DNA of 10,504 nucleotides. Origin: Propionibacteriaceae bacterium (GTDB lineage: Bacteria; Actinomycetota; Actinomycetes; Propionibacteriales; Propionibacteriaceae). Location of the stretch: NCBI GenBank assembly GCA_030528545.1, contig JAUMYR010000006.1, positions 23,954-34,457 of the forward strand. Reading direction: 5' to 3'. The position numbers and the translations under genes are program-made. The notes beneath the pieces are model-generated. The model was not told the DNA's origin. It did no database searches and saw only the letters and a list, made by a program, of their open reading frames with translations. This document shows, piece after piece, positions 1 through 6,390 of this stretch (position 1 is the first letter of the stretch; every line of letters starts with the position of its first letter).

Positions 1-21
1 CCTATTCCTTTGCGTTAGGCG

Positions 22-50
22 TTGTCCACCGCAAACCTCTCCCCTATCAA
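22..50 (+). promoter_or_regulatory. Possible promoter of the DUF4352 gene
   Basis: TTGTCC (22-27) and TATCAA (45-50) are separated by 17 nt, an acceptable sigma-70-like spacing. Transcription would start near 57 and leave a leader of about 70 nt before the ATG at 126. Both hexamers match the consensus only partly, and I see no operator-like repeat in 1-125. This is a weak, pattern-only call. Confidence 0.25.
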
Positions 51-125
51 TTCTGTTGCACGCTCCAGCGGCCCAGAGTTTGTTCTTTGCTAAGCTTCAA
101 AAGCTCATCCGATCCAAGGAACACG

Positions 126-917
126 ATGACCCATCCTCCGTCCCAACCCAATGGCGCTCCCGGACAGCAACCACCGCGACCGTCCACGTTCTATCCCCCG
201 CCCGCCCAGGGCTATCCGGGCCAGCCGCGGCACCCGATGCCCCCGGCTGGACCCTTCCCTCCCAGCGCTCCCGGCTGGGGACAGGTCCCACCACCCAAAC
301 CCGTCCATCGGCAGTGGTGGTTCTGGCTGGTGATCGTCCTTGGCGTGTTCTTCGCCGCCGGTGTGTTCCAGTTCCTTTCCAGCCTGGGCGGACAGACCCC
401 ATCGCGGCCCAGGCCCCCAGCGAGCACGTCCCAGGCCGAGCGAGGGCCCGCACCCACCAGAGCCACCGAGACCAAGGACCCCGCGACGCCGCCCCCAGCG
501 TCCGAGAAGCCCCCGGCACCGGCTCCCCAGGTCGGCGTCCCAGTGAGCGCATCCGGCATCGACTTCACCGTCACCGAGGTATCGGAGACGACGGTGCTCA
601 AGAATGCCCTGTTCGGTAACAAAGAAGGACACTGGACGGTCGTCAAGGTGACCATCGCGAACAACACCAAAGAAGCAGCTATCTTCGACGATAGTCTTTT
701 CACCCTCGTTGAAGCCGACGGCAGCAAATACGAGACCGACAGCGACTCGTTGCTCTACCTCAACGATGACGAAGAGCTCTTTCTGGAGAAAATCAACCCT
801 AAACAAGAACGCTCGGGGACGCTCCTGTTCGCCACACCCGAGGGGATACAGCCCGACAGACTCATCGCCGAGACGAAGCTCTTCGGCGGAAACCGGGTGA
901 CGATCCGGCTCCGTTAG
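126..917 (+). CDS. Proline-rich membrane-anchored DUF4352 protein
   Basis: The protein has 263 residues. Residues 1-62 are a Pro/Gly/Gln-rich cytoplasmic tail; 64-84 are one hydrophobic Trp/Phe-rich membrane segment; 85-136 are a low-complexity Pro/Ala/Thr linker; 137-263 are a beta-rich domain starting near VGVPVSASG. That domain contains the segments HWTVVKVTIANNTKEAAIFDD and GTLLFATPEG, typical of DUF4352, an immunoglobulin-like domain of secreted and membrane proteins of Gram-positive bacteria. The C-terminal domain should lie outside the membrane. I chose the ATG at 126 because AAGGA (116-120) lies 5 nt upstream; an in-frame TTG at 87 would add 13 residues but has no good ribosome site. 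Its function is unknown: the family is common in actinomycetes, and a structural or protein-binding envelope role is only inference. It stands alone and converges on the ABC ATPase gene. Confidence 0.85.
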   Translation: MTHPPSQPNGAPGQQPPRPSTFYPPPAQGYPGQPRHPMPPAGPFPPSAPGWGQVPPPKPVHRQWWFWLVIVLGVFFAAGVFQFLSSLGGQTPSRPRPPASTSQAERGPAPTRATETKDPATPPPASEKPPAPAPQVGVPVSASGIDFTVTEVSETTVLKNALFGNKEGHWTVVKVTIANNTKEAAIFDDSLFTLVEADGSKYETDSDSLLYLNDDEELFLEKINPKQERSGTLLFATPEGIQPDRLIAETKLFGGNRVTIRLR

Positions 918-921
918 GGTT

Positions 922-951
922 CACCGGCCCCGGTGGACCCGGGAGCGGGTC
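922..951. terminator. Two short hairpins between convergent genes
   Basis: CACCGG/CCGGTG (922-935) is followed directly by GACCCG-GGAG-CGGGTC (936-951). The second has a 6-bp GC stem and 4-nt loop and abuts the stop codon of the minus-strand gene. They sit in the 34 bp between the two convergent stop codons, so they could end transcription from either side. There is no T-tract, which is common for GC-rich actinomycetes but makes the call uncertain. Confidence 0.4.
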
Positions 952-1695
952 TCAGGCCTTCCCCAGGAACTCCCGCACCCGCCGGGTCCTCGGCGCCGTG
1001 AAGAAATCCGCCGGCGTCCCGGTCTCGACGATGCGTCCGGCGTCGAGGAACACGATCCGGTGGGCGACGCGCCGGGCGAAAGCGAGTTCGTGGGTGACGA
1101 TCATCATGGTCATGCCGCCCGCGGCCAGATCGGCCATAACCTCGAGCACCCCGGCCACCATCTCCGGGTCCAGAGCCGAGGTGGGTTCGTCGAACAGCAG
1201 AATGGCCGGGCCCATAGCCAGGGCGCGGGCGATGGCCACCCGCTGTTGTTGCCCTCCCGACAGCTGCGCCGGTAGCTTGTCCGCCTGCTCGGCCACCCCC
1301 ACCCGTTCCAGCACGAGGCCCGCTCGCTCCCGCGCCGCCGCTGCGGAAAGCCCGCGGGCCCGGATCGGGCCGAGCATGACGTTCTCTAGCACCGTGCGGC
1401 GGGCGAACAGGTTGAATGACTGGAATACCATGCCGACCTCGGCCCGCAGCGCCGCGAGGCCTTTAGGATCGTGGGGCATCGACTGCCCGTTCACCACGAT
1501 CTCGCCCGAGTCGATGCTCTCCAGGCCATTGACGGTGCGACACAGAGTCGATTTTCCCGATCCGGAGGGGCCGAGCACCACTACGACTTCGCCCCACTCG
1601 ATCCTCAGGTCGATGTCGCTCAACACGAGTCTGTCGCCGAAGCGCTTGTTGACCCCGCGCAGCGCCACGGCGGGGCCCAGAACACCAGCGTCCAT
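952..1695 (-). CDS. Polar amino-acid-type ABC transporter ATP-binding protein, without partners
   Basis: The 247-residue protein is a complete ABC ATPase of the GlnQ/GluA (polar amino acid uptake) type. Visible motifs are Walker A GPSGSGKST (42-50), Q-loop Gln92 in MVFQSFNLF, signature LSGGQQQR (145-152), Walker B ILLFDEP (165-171) and the switch His202 in VTHEL. These would bind and hydrolyse ATP on the cytoplasmic face and drive a permease. The MVFQSFNLF...TVLENV stretch is characteristic of amino-acid importers. No permease or binding-protein gene adjoins it: on one side is the convergent DUF4352 gene, on the other the 3' end of glyQS. Its permease must be elsewhere, or the ATPase has another partner. 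The ATG at 1695 lacks a Shine-Dalgarno sequence but has TAGCCT 6 nt upstream, which suggests a leaderless mRNA. The transported substrate cannot be told from the sequence. Confidence 0.9.
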   Translation of the reverse strand: MDAGVLGPAVALRGVNKRFGDRLVLSDIDLRIEWGEVVVVLGPSGSGKSTLCRTVNGLESIDSGEIVVNGQSMPHDPKGLAALRAEVGMVFQSFNLFARRTVLENVMLGPIRARGLSAAAARERAGLVLERVGVAEQADKLPAQLSGGQQQRVAIARALAMGPAILLFDEPTSALDPEMVAGVLEVMADLAAGGMTMMIVTHELAFARRVAHRIVFLDAGRIVETGTPADFFTAPRTRRVREFLGKA

Positions 1696-1701
1696 GCGAA
1701 C

Positions 1702-1707
1702 AGGCTA
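1702..1707 (-). promoter_or_regulatory. -10 element TAGCCT for a leaderless ABC ATPase mRNA
   Basis: On the minus strand TAGCCT is followed by exactly 6 nt (GTTCGC) and then the ATG of the ABC ATPase gene. TANNNT ending at -7 places +1 on the A of the start codon. No Shine-Dalgarno sequence is present and I see no convincing -35. The same arrangement occurs before two other genes in the window, which raises confidence. Confidence 0.5.
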
Positions 1708-1761
1708 GCGAGAGCCCACTCCCGGGGGCCCAGCAGGATTGCCTAACCTAGCCGGGAAAGC

Positions 1762-1797
1762 GTGGTGCCCGGGGTCTAGCACACCGCCGGGCACCAC
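1762..1797 (-). terminator. Strong hairpin downstream of glyQS
   Basis: GTGGTGCCCGG (1762-1772) and CCGGGCACCAC (1787-1797) form a perfect 11-bp stem around a 14-nt loop. The hairpin starts 12 nt past the glyQS stop codon on the minus strand. It is followed on that strand by only a short GCTTTCCC, not a real U-tract, so this is a GC-rich actinomycete-style terminator or a 3'-end stabiliser. It also separates glyQS from the ABC ATPase gene, which starts at 1695 on the same strand. Confidence 0.6.
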
Positions 1798-1809
1798 CGC
1801 AGCGTCAGC

Positions 1810-3186
1810 TCAAACGCCGAGAAGGCGGCTGTGCAGATAGGACTTCACCTGGTCCAGCACGACCCTCTCCTGACGCATTGAGTCGCGTTCCCGGATCGTC
1901 ACCGCCTGGTCCTCCAGGGTGTCGAAGTCGACCGTGATGCAGAACGGAGTTCCGATCTCGTCCTGCCGCCGGTAACGGCGTCCGATCGCCTGGGCATCGT
2001 CAAAATCGACATTCCAGTATTTGCGCAACTCGGCGGCGAGTTCGCGGGCCTTCGGCGACAGCGACTCGTTGCGAGACAGCGGCAGCACCGCCGCCTTCAC
2101 CGGGGCAAGGCGGTGGTCGAGGCGCAGCACGGTCCGCTGGTCCACCCCACCCTTGGTGTTCGGCGCCTCATCGGTGACATAGGCCTCGACCAGGAAGGCC
2201 ATGAGCGAGCGGGTCAGGCCAGCCGCCGGTTCGATGACATAGGGGACGTAGCGCTTGTCCTGGGCCTGATCGTAGTAGCTGAGATCCACACCGGAATGTT
2301 CGATATGGGTGCCCAGATCGAAATCGGTGCGGTTGGCCACGCCCTCCAGTTCGCCCCACTCCGAACCCTGGAAGCCGAAGCGGTACTCGATGTCGACGGT
2401 CCGCTTCGAATAGTGGGAGAGTTTCTCCTTCGGGTGCTCATAGTGGCGCAGGTTTTCCCGCGCGATGCCCAGATCGACATACCAGTCGGTGCGAGCGTCG
2501 ATCCAGTGCTGGTGCCATTCCTCGTCGGTTCCCGGTTCGACGAAGAACTCCATCTCCATCTGTTCGAACTCGCGGGTGCGGAAGATGAAGTTGCCGGGGG
2601 TGATCTCGTTGCGGAAGCTCTTGCCGACCTGGCCGATGCCGAAGGGGACCTTCATCCGCGAGGTGCCCTGCACGTTCTTGAAGTTCACGAAGATGCCCTG
2701 GGCCGTCTCGGGTCGCAGATAGTGCAGACCGGACTCGTCCTCAATGACGCCGAGGTAGGTCTTGAGCATCATGTTGAAGTCACGCGGCTCGGTCCAGCGG
2801 CCCGTGGTGCCGCAGTTCTTGCAGACCACCTCGGTCAGGGAGGCGGGCAGGCGGCCATGTTTGGCTTCGAAATCCTCCTCCAGGTGATCGGCGCGGTAAC
2901 GCTTGTGGCATTGCATGCACTCGGTCAGCGGGTCGCTGAACACCCCGACGTGGCCGGAGGCCACCCAGACCTGGCGTGGCAGGATGACCGATGAATCGAG
3001 GCCGACGACGTCGTCGCGGCCCTGCACCACCGAACGCCACCACTGCCGCTTGATGTTCTCTTTCAGCTCGACGCCCAACGGCCCATAGTCCCAGGCGGCC
3101 CTGGTACCTCCATAGATGTCACCGCTGGGGTAGACAAAACCCCGCCGTTTGCAGAGGTTGATGACGTCGTCGAGTTTGGTTGCCAT
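1810..3186 (-). CDS. glyQS: Glycyl-tRNA synthetase, single-chain (alpha2) type
   Basis: The 458-residue class II synthetase attaches glycine to tRNA-Gly using ATP in the cytoplasm. It is the dimeric, eukaryote-like form, not the alpha2beta2 GlyQ/GlyS pair. Visible are the N-terminal [14 protein letters not shown]...WDYGPLG (14-38), a zinc-type CxxC pair (Cys90/Cys93 and Cys122/Cys125), RPETAQGIF (158-166), class II motif 2 around RNEITP...[14 protein letters not shown] (192-215), [13 protein letters not shown] (279-291) and motif 3 [10 protein letters not shown] (323-332). The anticodon-binding domain follows to the C-terminus. Length is normal for bacterial members. The start is supported by GGAG (minus strand, 3192-3195) 5 nt before the ATG, so unlike several neighbours this gene has a leader with a ribosome site. 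glyQS beside znu/zur is, as I recall, a conserved actinomycete arrangement. Confidence 0.97.
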   Translation of the reverse strand: MATKLDDVINLCKRRGFVYPSGDIYGGTRAAWDYGPLGVELKENIKRQWWRSVVQGRDDVVGLDSSVILPRQVWVASGHVGVFSDPLTECMQCHKRYRADHLEEDFEAKHGRLPASLTEVVCKNCGTTGRWTEPRDFNMMLKTYLGVIEDESGLHYLRPETAQGIFVNFKNVQGTSRMKVPFGIGQVGKSFRNEITPGNFIFRTREFEQMEMEFFVEPGTDEEWHQHWIDARTDWYVDLGIARENLRHYEHPKEKLSHYSKRTVDIEYRFGFQGSEWGELEGVANRTDFDLGTHIEHSGVDLSYYDQAQDKRYVPYVIEPAAGLTRSLMAFLVEAYVTDEAPNTKGGVDQRTVLRLDHRLAPVKAAVLPLSRNESLSPKARELAAELRKYWNVDFDDAQAIGRRYRRQDEIGTPFCITVDFDTLEDQAVTIRERDSMRQERVVLDQVKSYLHSRLLGV

Positions 3187-3210
3187 GTGATCTCCAAGTC
3201 CTCATTGGAA

Positions 3211-3231
3211 CAGCCACCTGGCTGGTGGCTG
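3211..3231 (-). other. Hairpin between the small barrel gene and glyQS
   Basis: CAGCCACC (3211-3218) and GGTGGCTG (3224-3231) form a perfect 8-bp stem with a 5-nt loop. It lies 41 nt after the stop codon of the upstream minus-strand gene and 24 nt before the glyQS start. It could be a terminator for the first gene or a structure in the glyQS leader. No U-tract follows. No T-box sequence is seen, and the 86-bp spacer is too short for one. Confidence 0.45.
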
Positions 3232-3254
3232 CTGGCGCGTTGAGCGCTCGTCCT

Positions 3255-3260
3255 AGGGTA
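3255..3260 (-). promoter_or_regulatory. Possible -10 element TACCCT for glyQS
   Basis: TACCCT (TANNNT) on the minus strand lies about 70 nt before the glyQS ATG. It would give a leader of about 60 nt that contains both the 3211-3231 hairpin and the GGAG ribosome site. No -35 element is apparent, and glyQS may also be read through from the upstream gene. Confidence 0.25.
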
Positions 3261-3272
3261 GTGGCCTGGGGC

Positions 3273-3599
3273 CTATTCCTCGACTTCACCACGCCATAGC
3301 GCCACCGAGGGTTCGTCTGGGCTCAGATAGGCGTTCGGCTCGTCCATCGCCTGTCCGAACAGGGGCAGCAGTAGCAGTTTCGCGTCGAAACCGCTGAATG
3401 AGCGTCGATAGCTGCCGACGTTGCGCCACCTGCCGAGGATCGCCCACAGCCGCGGCTCGTCGAGGTTGCGGACCAGTTCGGTCTCCAGACAGCCTTCGCA
3501 ACCGCGCCAGTAGGCGACGACGGCCTCGGCAGCAGGGCGGAAGGAGACTGGATCGTCGACCTCGAAACGGATCACCACCCGTAGTTCCGGCGTTCCCAT
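3273..3599 (-). CDS. Small dimeric alpha/beta-barrel protein (antibiotic-biosynthesis-monooxygenase fold)
   Basis: The protein has 108 residues and no signal peptide. The pattern VVIRFEV (8-14), a helix, a beta strand after residue 37, then ELVRNLDEPRLWAILGRWRNVGSYRRSF (41-68) resembles the ABM / dimeric alpha-beta barrel superfamily, in which two ferredoxin-like halves form a barrel. Members include small cofactor-free monooxygenases and haem-handling proteins, but most actinomycete relatives have no known function and I claim none here. A CEGC motif (Cys34-Cys37) lies where relatives usually have a non-cysteine P-G turn, and could bind metal or form a disulfide. The gene is divergent from znuA and upstream of glyQS on the same strand. 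TAGGCT lies 6 nt before its ATG and no Shine-Dalgarno is present, so it is probably leaderless. Confidence 0.75.
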   Translation of the reverse strand: MGTPELRVVIRFEVDDPVSFRPAAEAVVAYWRGCEGCLETELVRNLDEPRLWAILGRWRNVGSYRRSFSGFDAKLLLLPLFGQAMDEPNAYLSPDEPSVALWRGEVEE

Positions 3600-3605
3600 C
3601 CGGCC

Positions 3606-3611
3606 AGCCTA
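3606..3611 (-). promoter_or_regulatory. -10 element TAGGCT for a leaderless small-barrel gene mRNA
   Basis: On the minus strand TAGGCT, then 6 nt (GGCCGG), then the ATG at 3599. This fits an actinomycete leaderless promoter with +1 at the start codon. There is no Shine-Dalgarno sequence between it and the ATG. A well-placed -35 is not obvious; the TTGACA on this strand (3618-3623) is too close. Confidence 0.45.
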
Positions 3612-3614
3612 GCG

Positions 3615-3638
3615 GCCTGTCAAGGGGGTTTGACAGGC
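3615..3638. repeat. 9-bp perfect inverted repeat around the znuA -35 element
   Basis: GCCTGTCAA (3615-3623) and TTGACAGGC (3630-3638) are perfect inverted repeats around GGGGGT. The right arm begins with the TTGACA that serves as the znuA -35, and the left arm presents TTGACA on the other strand. It could be an operator for a dimeric regulator, a hairpin, or chance. It does not resemble a Zur site. Confidence 0.55.
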
Positions 3639-3659
3639 GAAAAAAGATCTACTGATAAT
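3630..3659 (+). promoter_or_regulatory. znuA promoter, leaderless
   Basis: A consensus -35 TTGACA (3630-3635), an 18-nt spacer and a -10 GATAAT (3654-3659) end 7 nt before the znuA ATG at 3667. The transcript would start at or within a base or two of the start codon. No Shine-Dalgarno sequence precedes the ATG, which agrees with a leaderless mRNA. The -10 is covered by the presumed Zur operator. Confidence 0.7.
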
Positions 3660-3667
3660 CGTTTTCA
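3653..3667. promoter_or_regulatory. Zur operator (Zur box) over the znuA start
   Basis: TGATAATCGTTTTCA is an imperfect 7-1-7 palindrome (arms TGATAAT and TGAAAAC, 5 of 7 matching), close to the actinomycete Zur consensus of the form TGAnAATnATTnTCA. It overlaps the -10 and the first base of the znuA ATG, so zinc-loaded Zur bound here would block RNA polymerase. A further half-site TGAAAAT (3668-3674) follows directly, creating a perfect 12-bp palindrome TTTTCATGAAAA (3662-3673). Such AT-rich sequence stands out in this GC-rich window. The operon it precedes encodes both a zinc importer and a Zur protein. Confidence 0.75.
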
Positions 3668-4662
3668 TGAAAATTGCCCGCACTATCGCCGCCGCCGCGG
3701 CGACTACCCTGTTCATCACCGGCTGTTCGGCCTCTGGCGCTCCAGCTGGCGGTGACGCATCCCCGGGGACGAGCGCGAGCACCACCCAGGCCGGGACGCC
3801 GAAACTCAACGTCGTCGTCGCGTTCTACCCGCTGCAATACGTTAGTGAGCAGATCGCTGGAGATACCGCGACCGTCACCAGCCTGACCGCGCCGGGAACC
3901 GAGGCCCACGACCTCGAACTCACCCCGCAACAGATCGCCTCCCTCAGCAAGGCCGACCTGGTCATCTACCAGAAGGGCTTCCAGGCCCAGGTCGATGCCG
4001 CCGTCGAACAGGAGAAACCGAAGAACCTGCTCGACGTCGCCTCGGTGGTAGAGCTCAAGAAGGTGGAAGAGCACCACGACCATGCCGGCGAACACGGTCA
4101 CGACCACGGAGACAAACACGGTCACGACCACGGCCACGGCGGGGTGGACCCACACGTCTGGCTCGATCCGCTGAACATGGTCAAGATCGCTGAAGCTGTG
4201 GGACAGAAACTGGCCACCGCACAGGGGGCCGACAAGGCCGCGGTGGAGACCGCGACCAAGGCCGTGATCGGCAAACTGACCGCCTTGGACGAGGAATATA
4301 AAACCGGTCTGGCCTCGTGCGAACGCCACGACATCATCGTGTCCCATGAGGCCTTCGGCTACCTGACTTCACGTTACAAGCTGCACCAGATCGGGATCAG
4401 CGGTCTCAGCCCCGACGCCGAGCCCTCCCCGGCTCGCATCGCCGAGGTGCACAAGCAGGCCAAGAAGTACAACGTGACCACGATCTTCTACGAAACCCTC
4501 ACCTCCCCCGAGGTGGCGAAGTCCATCGCTGGGGACCTCGGGCTCACCACCGACGTCCTCGATCCGCTGGAGGGCCTCACCAAGGAGTCCCGGGGCAAGG
4601 ATTACATTGAGGTCATGAAGTCGAATCTCACCGCGCTCAAGAAAGCCAATGGCTGTAAGTGA
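3667..4662 (+). CDS. znuA: Zinc ABC transporter substrate-binding lipoprotein
   Basis: The 331-residue cluster 9 (metal) binding protein captures zinc outside the membrane for ZnuBC. A lipoprotein signal ends in FITG-Cys20, the lipidated residue. The presumed zinc ligands are His81 (EAHDLELTP), His163 (DPHVWLDP) and His227 (SHEAFGY), with an acidic residue near Glu276 or Asp299 possibly completing the site. Residues 134-159 form a mobile loop with ten histidines between 136 and 157, which marks zinc-specific members rather than manganese ones. Cys219 and Cys330 could form the disulfide seen in ZnuA proteins. It is the first gene of znuACB-zur, behind a Zur box, with no ribosome site upstream. 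Its last 14 bases overlap znuC. The His-loop DNA carries a 24-nt direct repeat. Manganese transport is an alternative, but the His loop and Zur argue for zinc. Confidence 0.95.
   Translation: MKIARTIAAAAATTLFITGCSASGAPAGGDASPGTSASTTQAGTPKLNVVVAFYPLQYVSEQIAGDTATVTSLTAPGTEAHDLELTPQQIASLSKADLVIYQKGFQAQVDAAVEQEKPKNLLDVASVVELKKVEEHHDHAGEHGHDHGDKHGHDHGHGGVDPHVWLDPLNMVKIAEAVGQKLATAQGADKAAVETATKAVIGKLTALDEEYKTGLASCERHDIIVSHEAFGYLTSRYKLHQIGISGLSPDAEPSPARIAEVHKQAKKYNVTTIFYETLTSPEVAKSIAGDLGLTTDVLDPLEGLTKESRGKDYIEVMKSNLTALKKANGCK
4091..4133 (+). repeat. 24-nt-period direct repeat in the znuA histidine loop
   Basis: The same 19 nt, beginning AACACGGTCACGACCACG, occurs at 4091-4109 and 4115-4133, a shift of 24 nt or exactly eight codons. 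It encodes two copies of a unit of the form (E/K)HGHDHG plus two residues. The identity at third codon positions suggests recent duplication rather than just selection for histidine. Confidence 0.8.
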
Positions 4663-5407
4663 TACCGCGCTGCGTGCCGCCGGGGTCTACGTGTCCCTCG
4701 GCGGCATGCCCGTGTTGCGGGACGTGGCCATCGAGGTGTGCCCGGCCCAGCTCGTCGCTCTGCTCGGCAGCAACGGCTCGGGCAAGAGCACCTTCGTGCG
4801 CGCCCTACTCGGTCTCATCGGGCACACCGCCGGTGAAATCTCCTGGTTCGGCACCCCGCTGTCATCCTTCCGCGACTGGTCACGCATCGGGTATGTGCCC
4901 CAGCGCAGTTCCCTACAGGGAGTCAACGCGACCGTCACCGAGGTGGTGGCCTCCGGCCTGCTACCAAAGCGCAAACCATTCCGGCCCCTCGGCAAGGAAG
5001 GCAAGAAAGCGATCGAGGACGCCCTGTGCCGGGTCGAGCTGGCCGATCGCGCATCATGGCCGATGACCAAGCTGTCCGGGGGCCAGCAGCAGCGGGCGCT
5101 CATCGCCAGGGCCCTGGTGGGCGGCCCTGACATCGTGGTGCTGGACGAACCGATGGCCGGGATCGACCTGAAGACCCAAGACCGGCTCGCGGGACTCTTC
5201 GCCGAGCTGAAGTCCGACGGCCTGGCGATGCTGGTCGTCCTGCATGAGCAGGGCGCCCTGGCCCGGCTCGTCGATCACCGGGTCACCCTGCACGACGGAC
5301 GTGTGGCCGTGGCCTTGCCAGAGGCCCACGACGCCGAGGCCTGCCCTGGGACCCACCCCGGCGAGGCCGGTATTGGCCTCCTCGATCCGATGCCGGAGGC
5401 ACGGTAA
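4649..5407 (+). CDS. znuC: Zinc ABC transporter ATP-binding protein
   Basis: The 252-residue ABC ATPase of the metal-uptake family should sit on the cytoplasmic face and power ZnuB. Visible are Walker A GSNGSGKST (40-48), Q-loop Gln85 in GYVPQRSSL, signature LSGGQQQRA (142-150), Walker B IVVLDEPMAGID (162-173) and His199 in VLHEQ. The GYVPQ and DEPMAGID variants are typical of metal importers. The ATG at 4649 lies inside the end of znuA (14-base overlap) with only a weak purine-rich AAGAAAG upstream, so translation is probably coupled to znuA. A C-terminal tail after about residue 220 (His227, His236) extends past the ATPase fold and has no clear function. The stop codon overlaps the znuB start as TAATG. 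Confidence 0.95.
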   Translation: MAVSDTALRAAGVYVSLGGMPVLRDVAIEVCPAQLVALLGSNGSGKSTFVRALLGLIGHTAGEISWFGTPLSSFRDWSRIGYVPQRSSLQGVNATVTEVVASGLLPKRKPFRPLGKEGKKAIEDALCRVELADRASWPMTKLSGGQQQRALIARALVGGPDIVVLDEPMAGIDLKTQDRLAGLFAELKSDGLAMLVVLHEQGALARLVDHRVTLHDGRVAVALPEAHDAEACPGTHPGEAGIGLLDPMPEAR

Positions 5408-6390
5408 TGGAACTCCTTAGCCACGCTTTCATGCAGCGGGCACTCATCGCCGCCCTGCTCAGCGGGCTCATCGCACCCGCGATCGGCACCTATATCGTCC
5501 AACGGCGGCTGAGCCTGCTCGGCGACGGCCTCGGCCATGTCGCGATCATGGGCGTCGGCCTGGCCTTCATGACCAATACTGCCCCGCTCCCGGCGGCCAT
5601 CGCCGTGTGTGTGGCCGGGGCGGTCGCGGTCGAGTTGCTCCGGCAGCAAGGCAAAGCCACCGGCGATGTCGGTCTCGCGATCCTGTTCTACGGAGGGCTC
5701 GCCTCGGGAGTCATGATGGCTGGAGTCGCGGGTCAGGGAGCCGGTGCGCTGTCGCAGTTCCTCTTCGGCGCGCTGACCACCGTCTCGACCCAGGATCTGT
5801 GGATCATCGCGGGCCTAGCCGCGGCCTGTCTCCTCATCACTATCGGCTTGTCGCCCTACCTGTTCGCCGTGACCGTGGACGAGGACTATGCCCGCGTCCT
5901 GGGTCTGGCGACCCGGACCCTCAACCTGCTGATCGTGGTGCTGGCCGCCGTGGCGGTCACGGTTTCCATGCGCACCGTGGGCCTGCTGCTAGTCAGCGCG
6001 ATGATGGTGATCCCGGTCGCCACAGCACAGAACCTCCTGGCCGGGTTCCGGGCGGTTCTCATCGGTTCCATGGTGATCGGTTCGCTGACCGCGGTCGCTG
6101 GGACCGGCGCGTCCTATTACCTGAACTCGGCCTCGGGGGCGACGATCGTGGTGCTCAGCATCCTCGTATTCATCGTGAGCTGGCCGCTGACCTCCCTGGT
6201 CAAGGAGCGCAGATTCGTCGCCTTCATCGAGGACCCCTACCCGGAACAGCGTCCCCATATCATCGCCGAAGGACAAGACCCGCATCAGGTCCATAGGAGG
6301 CCAGTCCGAATCCTGCACGGTGACCATTACGATTATGTAGAGGATGGACACCGCCACGCCCGACATGGAGACCACTTCGATGAGCACTGA
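5407..6390 (+). CDS. znuB: Zinc ABC transporter permease with a histidine-rich C-terminal tail
   Basis: The 327-residue ABC-3 family permease forms the zinc path through the membrane as a dimer. About eight hydrophobic segments lie near residues 11-31, 42-57, 61-78, 86-106, 130-155, 172-205 (probably two), 216-239 and 244-264. The cytoplasmic loop VDEDYARVLGL (157-167) is the expected contact with ZnuC. A perfect GGAGG (5395-5399), 7 nt before the ATG, lies inside znuC, and the genes share one base (TAATG). The protein continues about 60 residues beyond the last membrane segment, and residues 284-327 hold ten histidines plus many Asp/Glu, ending in H-F-D-E-H. That tail is likely cytoplasmic and is not part of the core family fold; it may bind zinc. 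Its codons overlap the start of zur by 11 nt. Confidence 0.93.
   Translation: MELLSHAFMQRALIAALLSGLIAPAIGTYIVQRRLSLLGDGLGHVAIMGVGLAFMTNTAPLPAAIAVCVAGAVAVELLRQQGKATGDVGLAILFYGGLASGVMMAGVAGQGAGALSQFLFGALTTVSTQDLWIIAGLAAACLLITIGLSPYLFAVTVDEDYARVLGLATRTLNLLIVVLAAVAVTVSMRTVGLLLVSAMMVIPVATAQNLLAGFRAVLIGSMVIGSLTAVAGTGASYYLNSASGATIVVLSILVFIVSWPLTSLVKERRFVAFIEDPYPEQRPHIIAEGQDPHQVHRRPVRILHGDHYDYVEDGHRHARHGDHFDEH

Noticed and set aside
56..619. Alternative plus-strand frame over the start of the DUF4352 gene
   Set aside because: Arg/Pro-rich low-complexity translation with no recognisable domain, overlapping a better-supported gene with a ribosome site.
3187..3272. T-box riboswitch upstream of glyQS
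   Set aside because: The spacer is only 86 bp and lacks the conserved T-box sequence and the multi-stem layout.
4091..4140. Repeat block as CRISPR-like or mobile element
   Set aside because: It lies in frame inside znuA and encodes the His-rich loop; two copies only, with no spacers or mobile-element genes.
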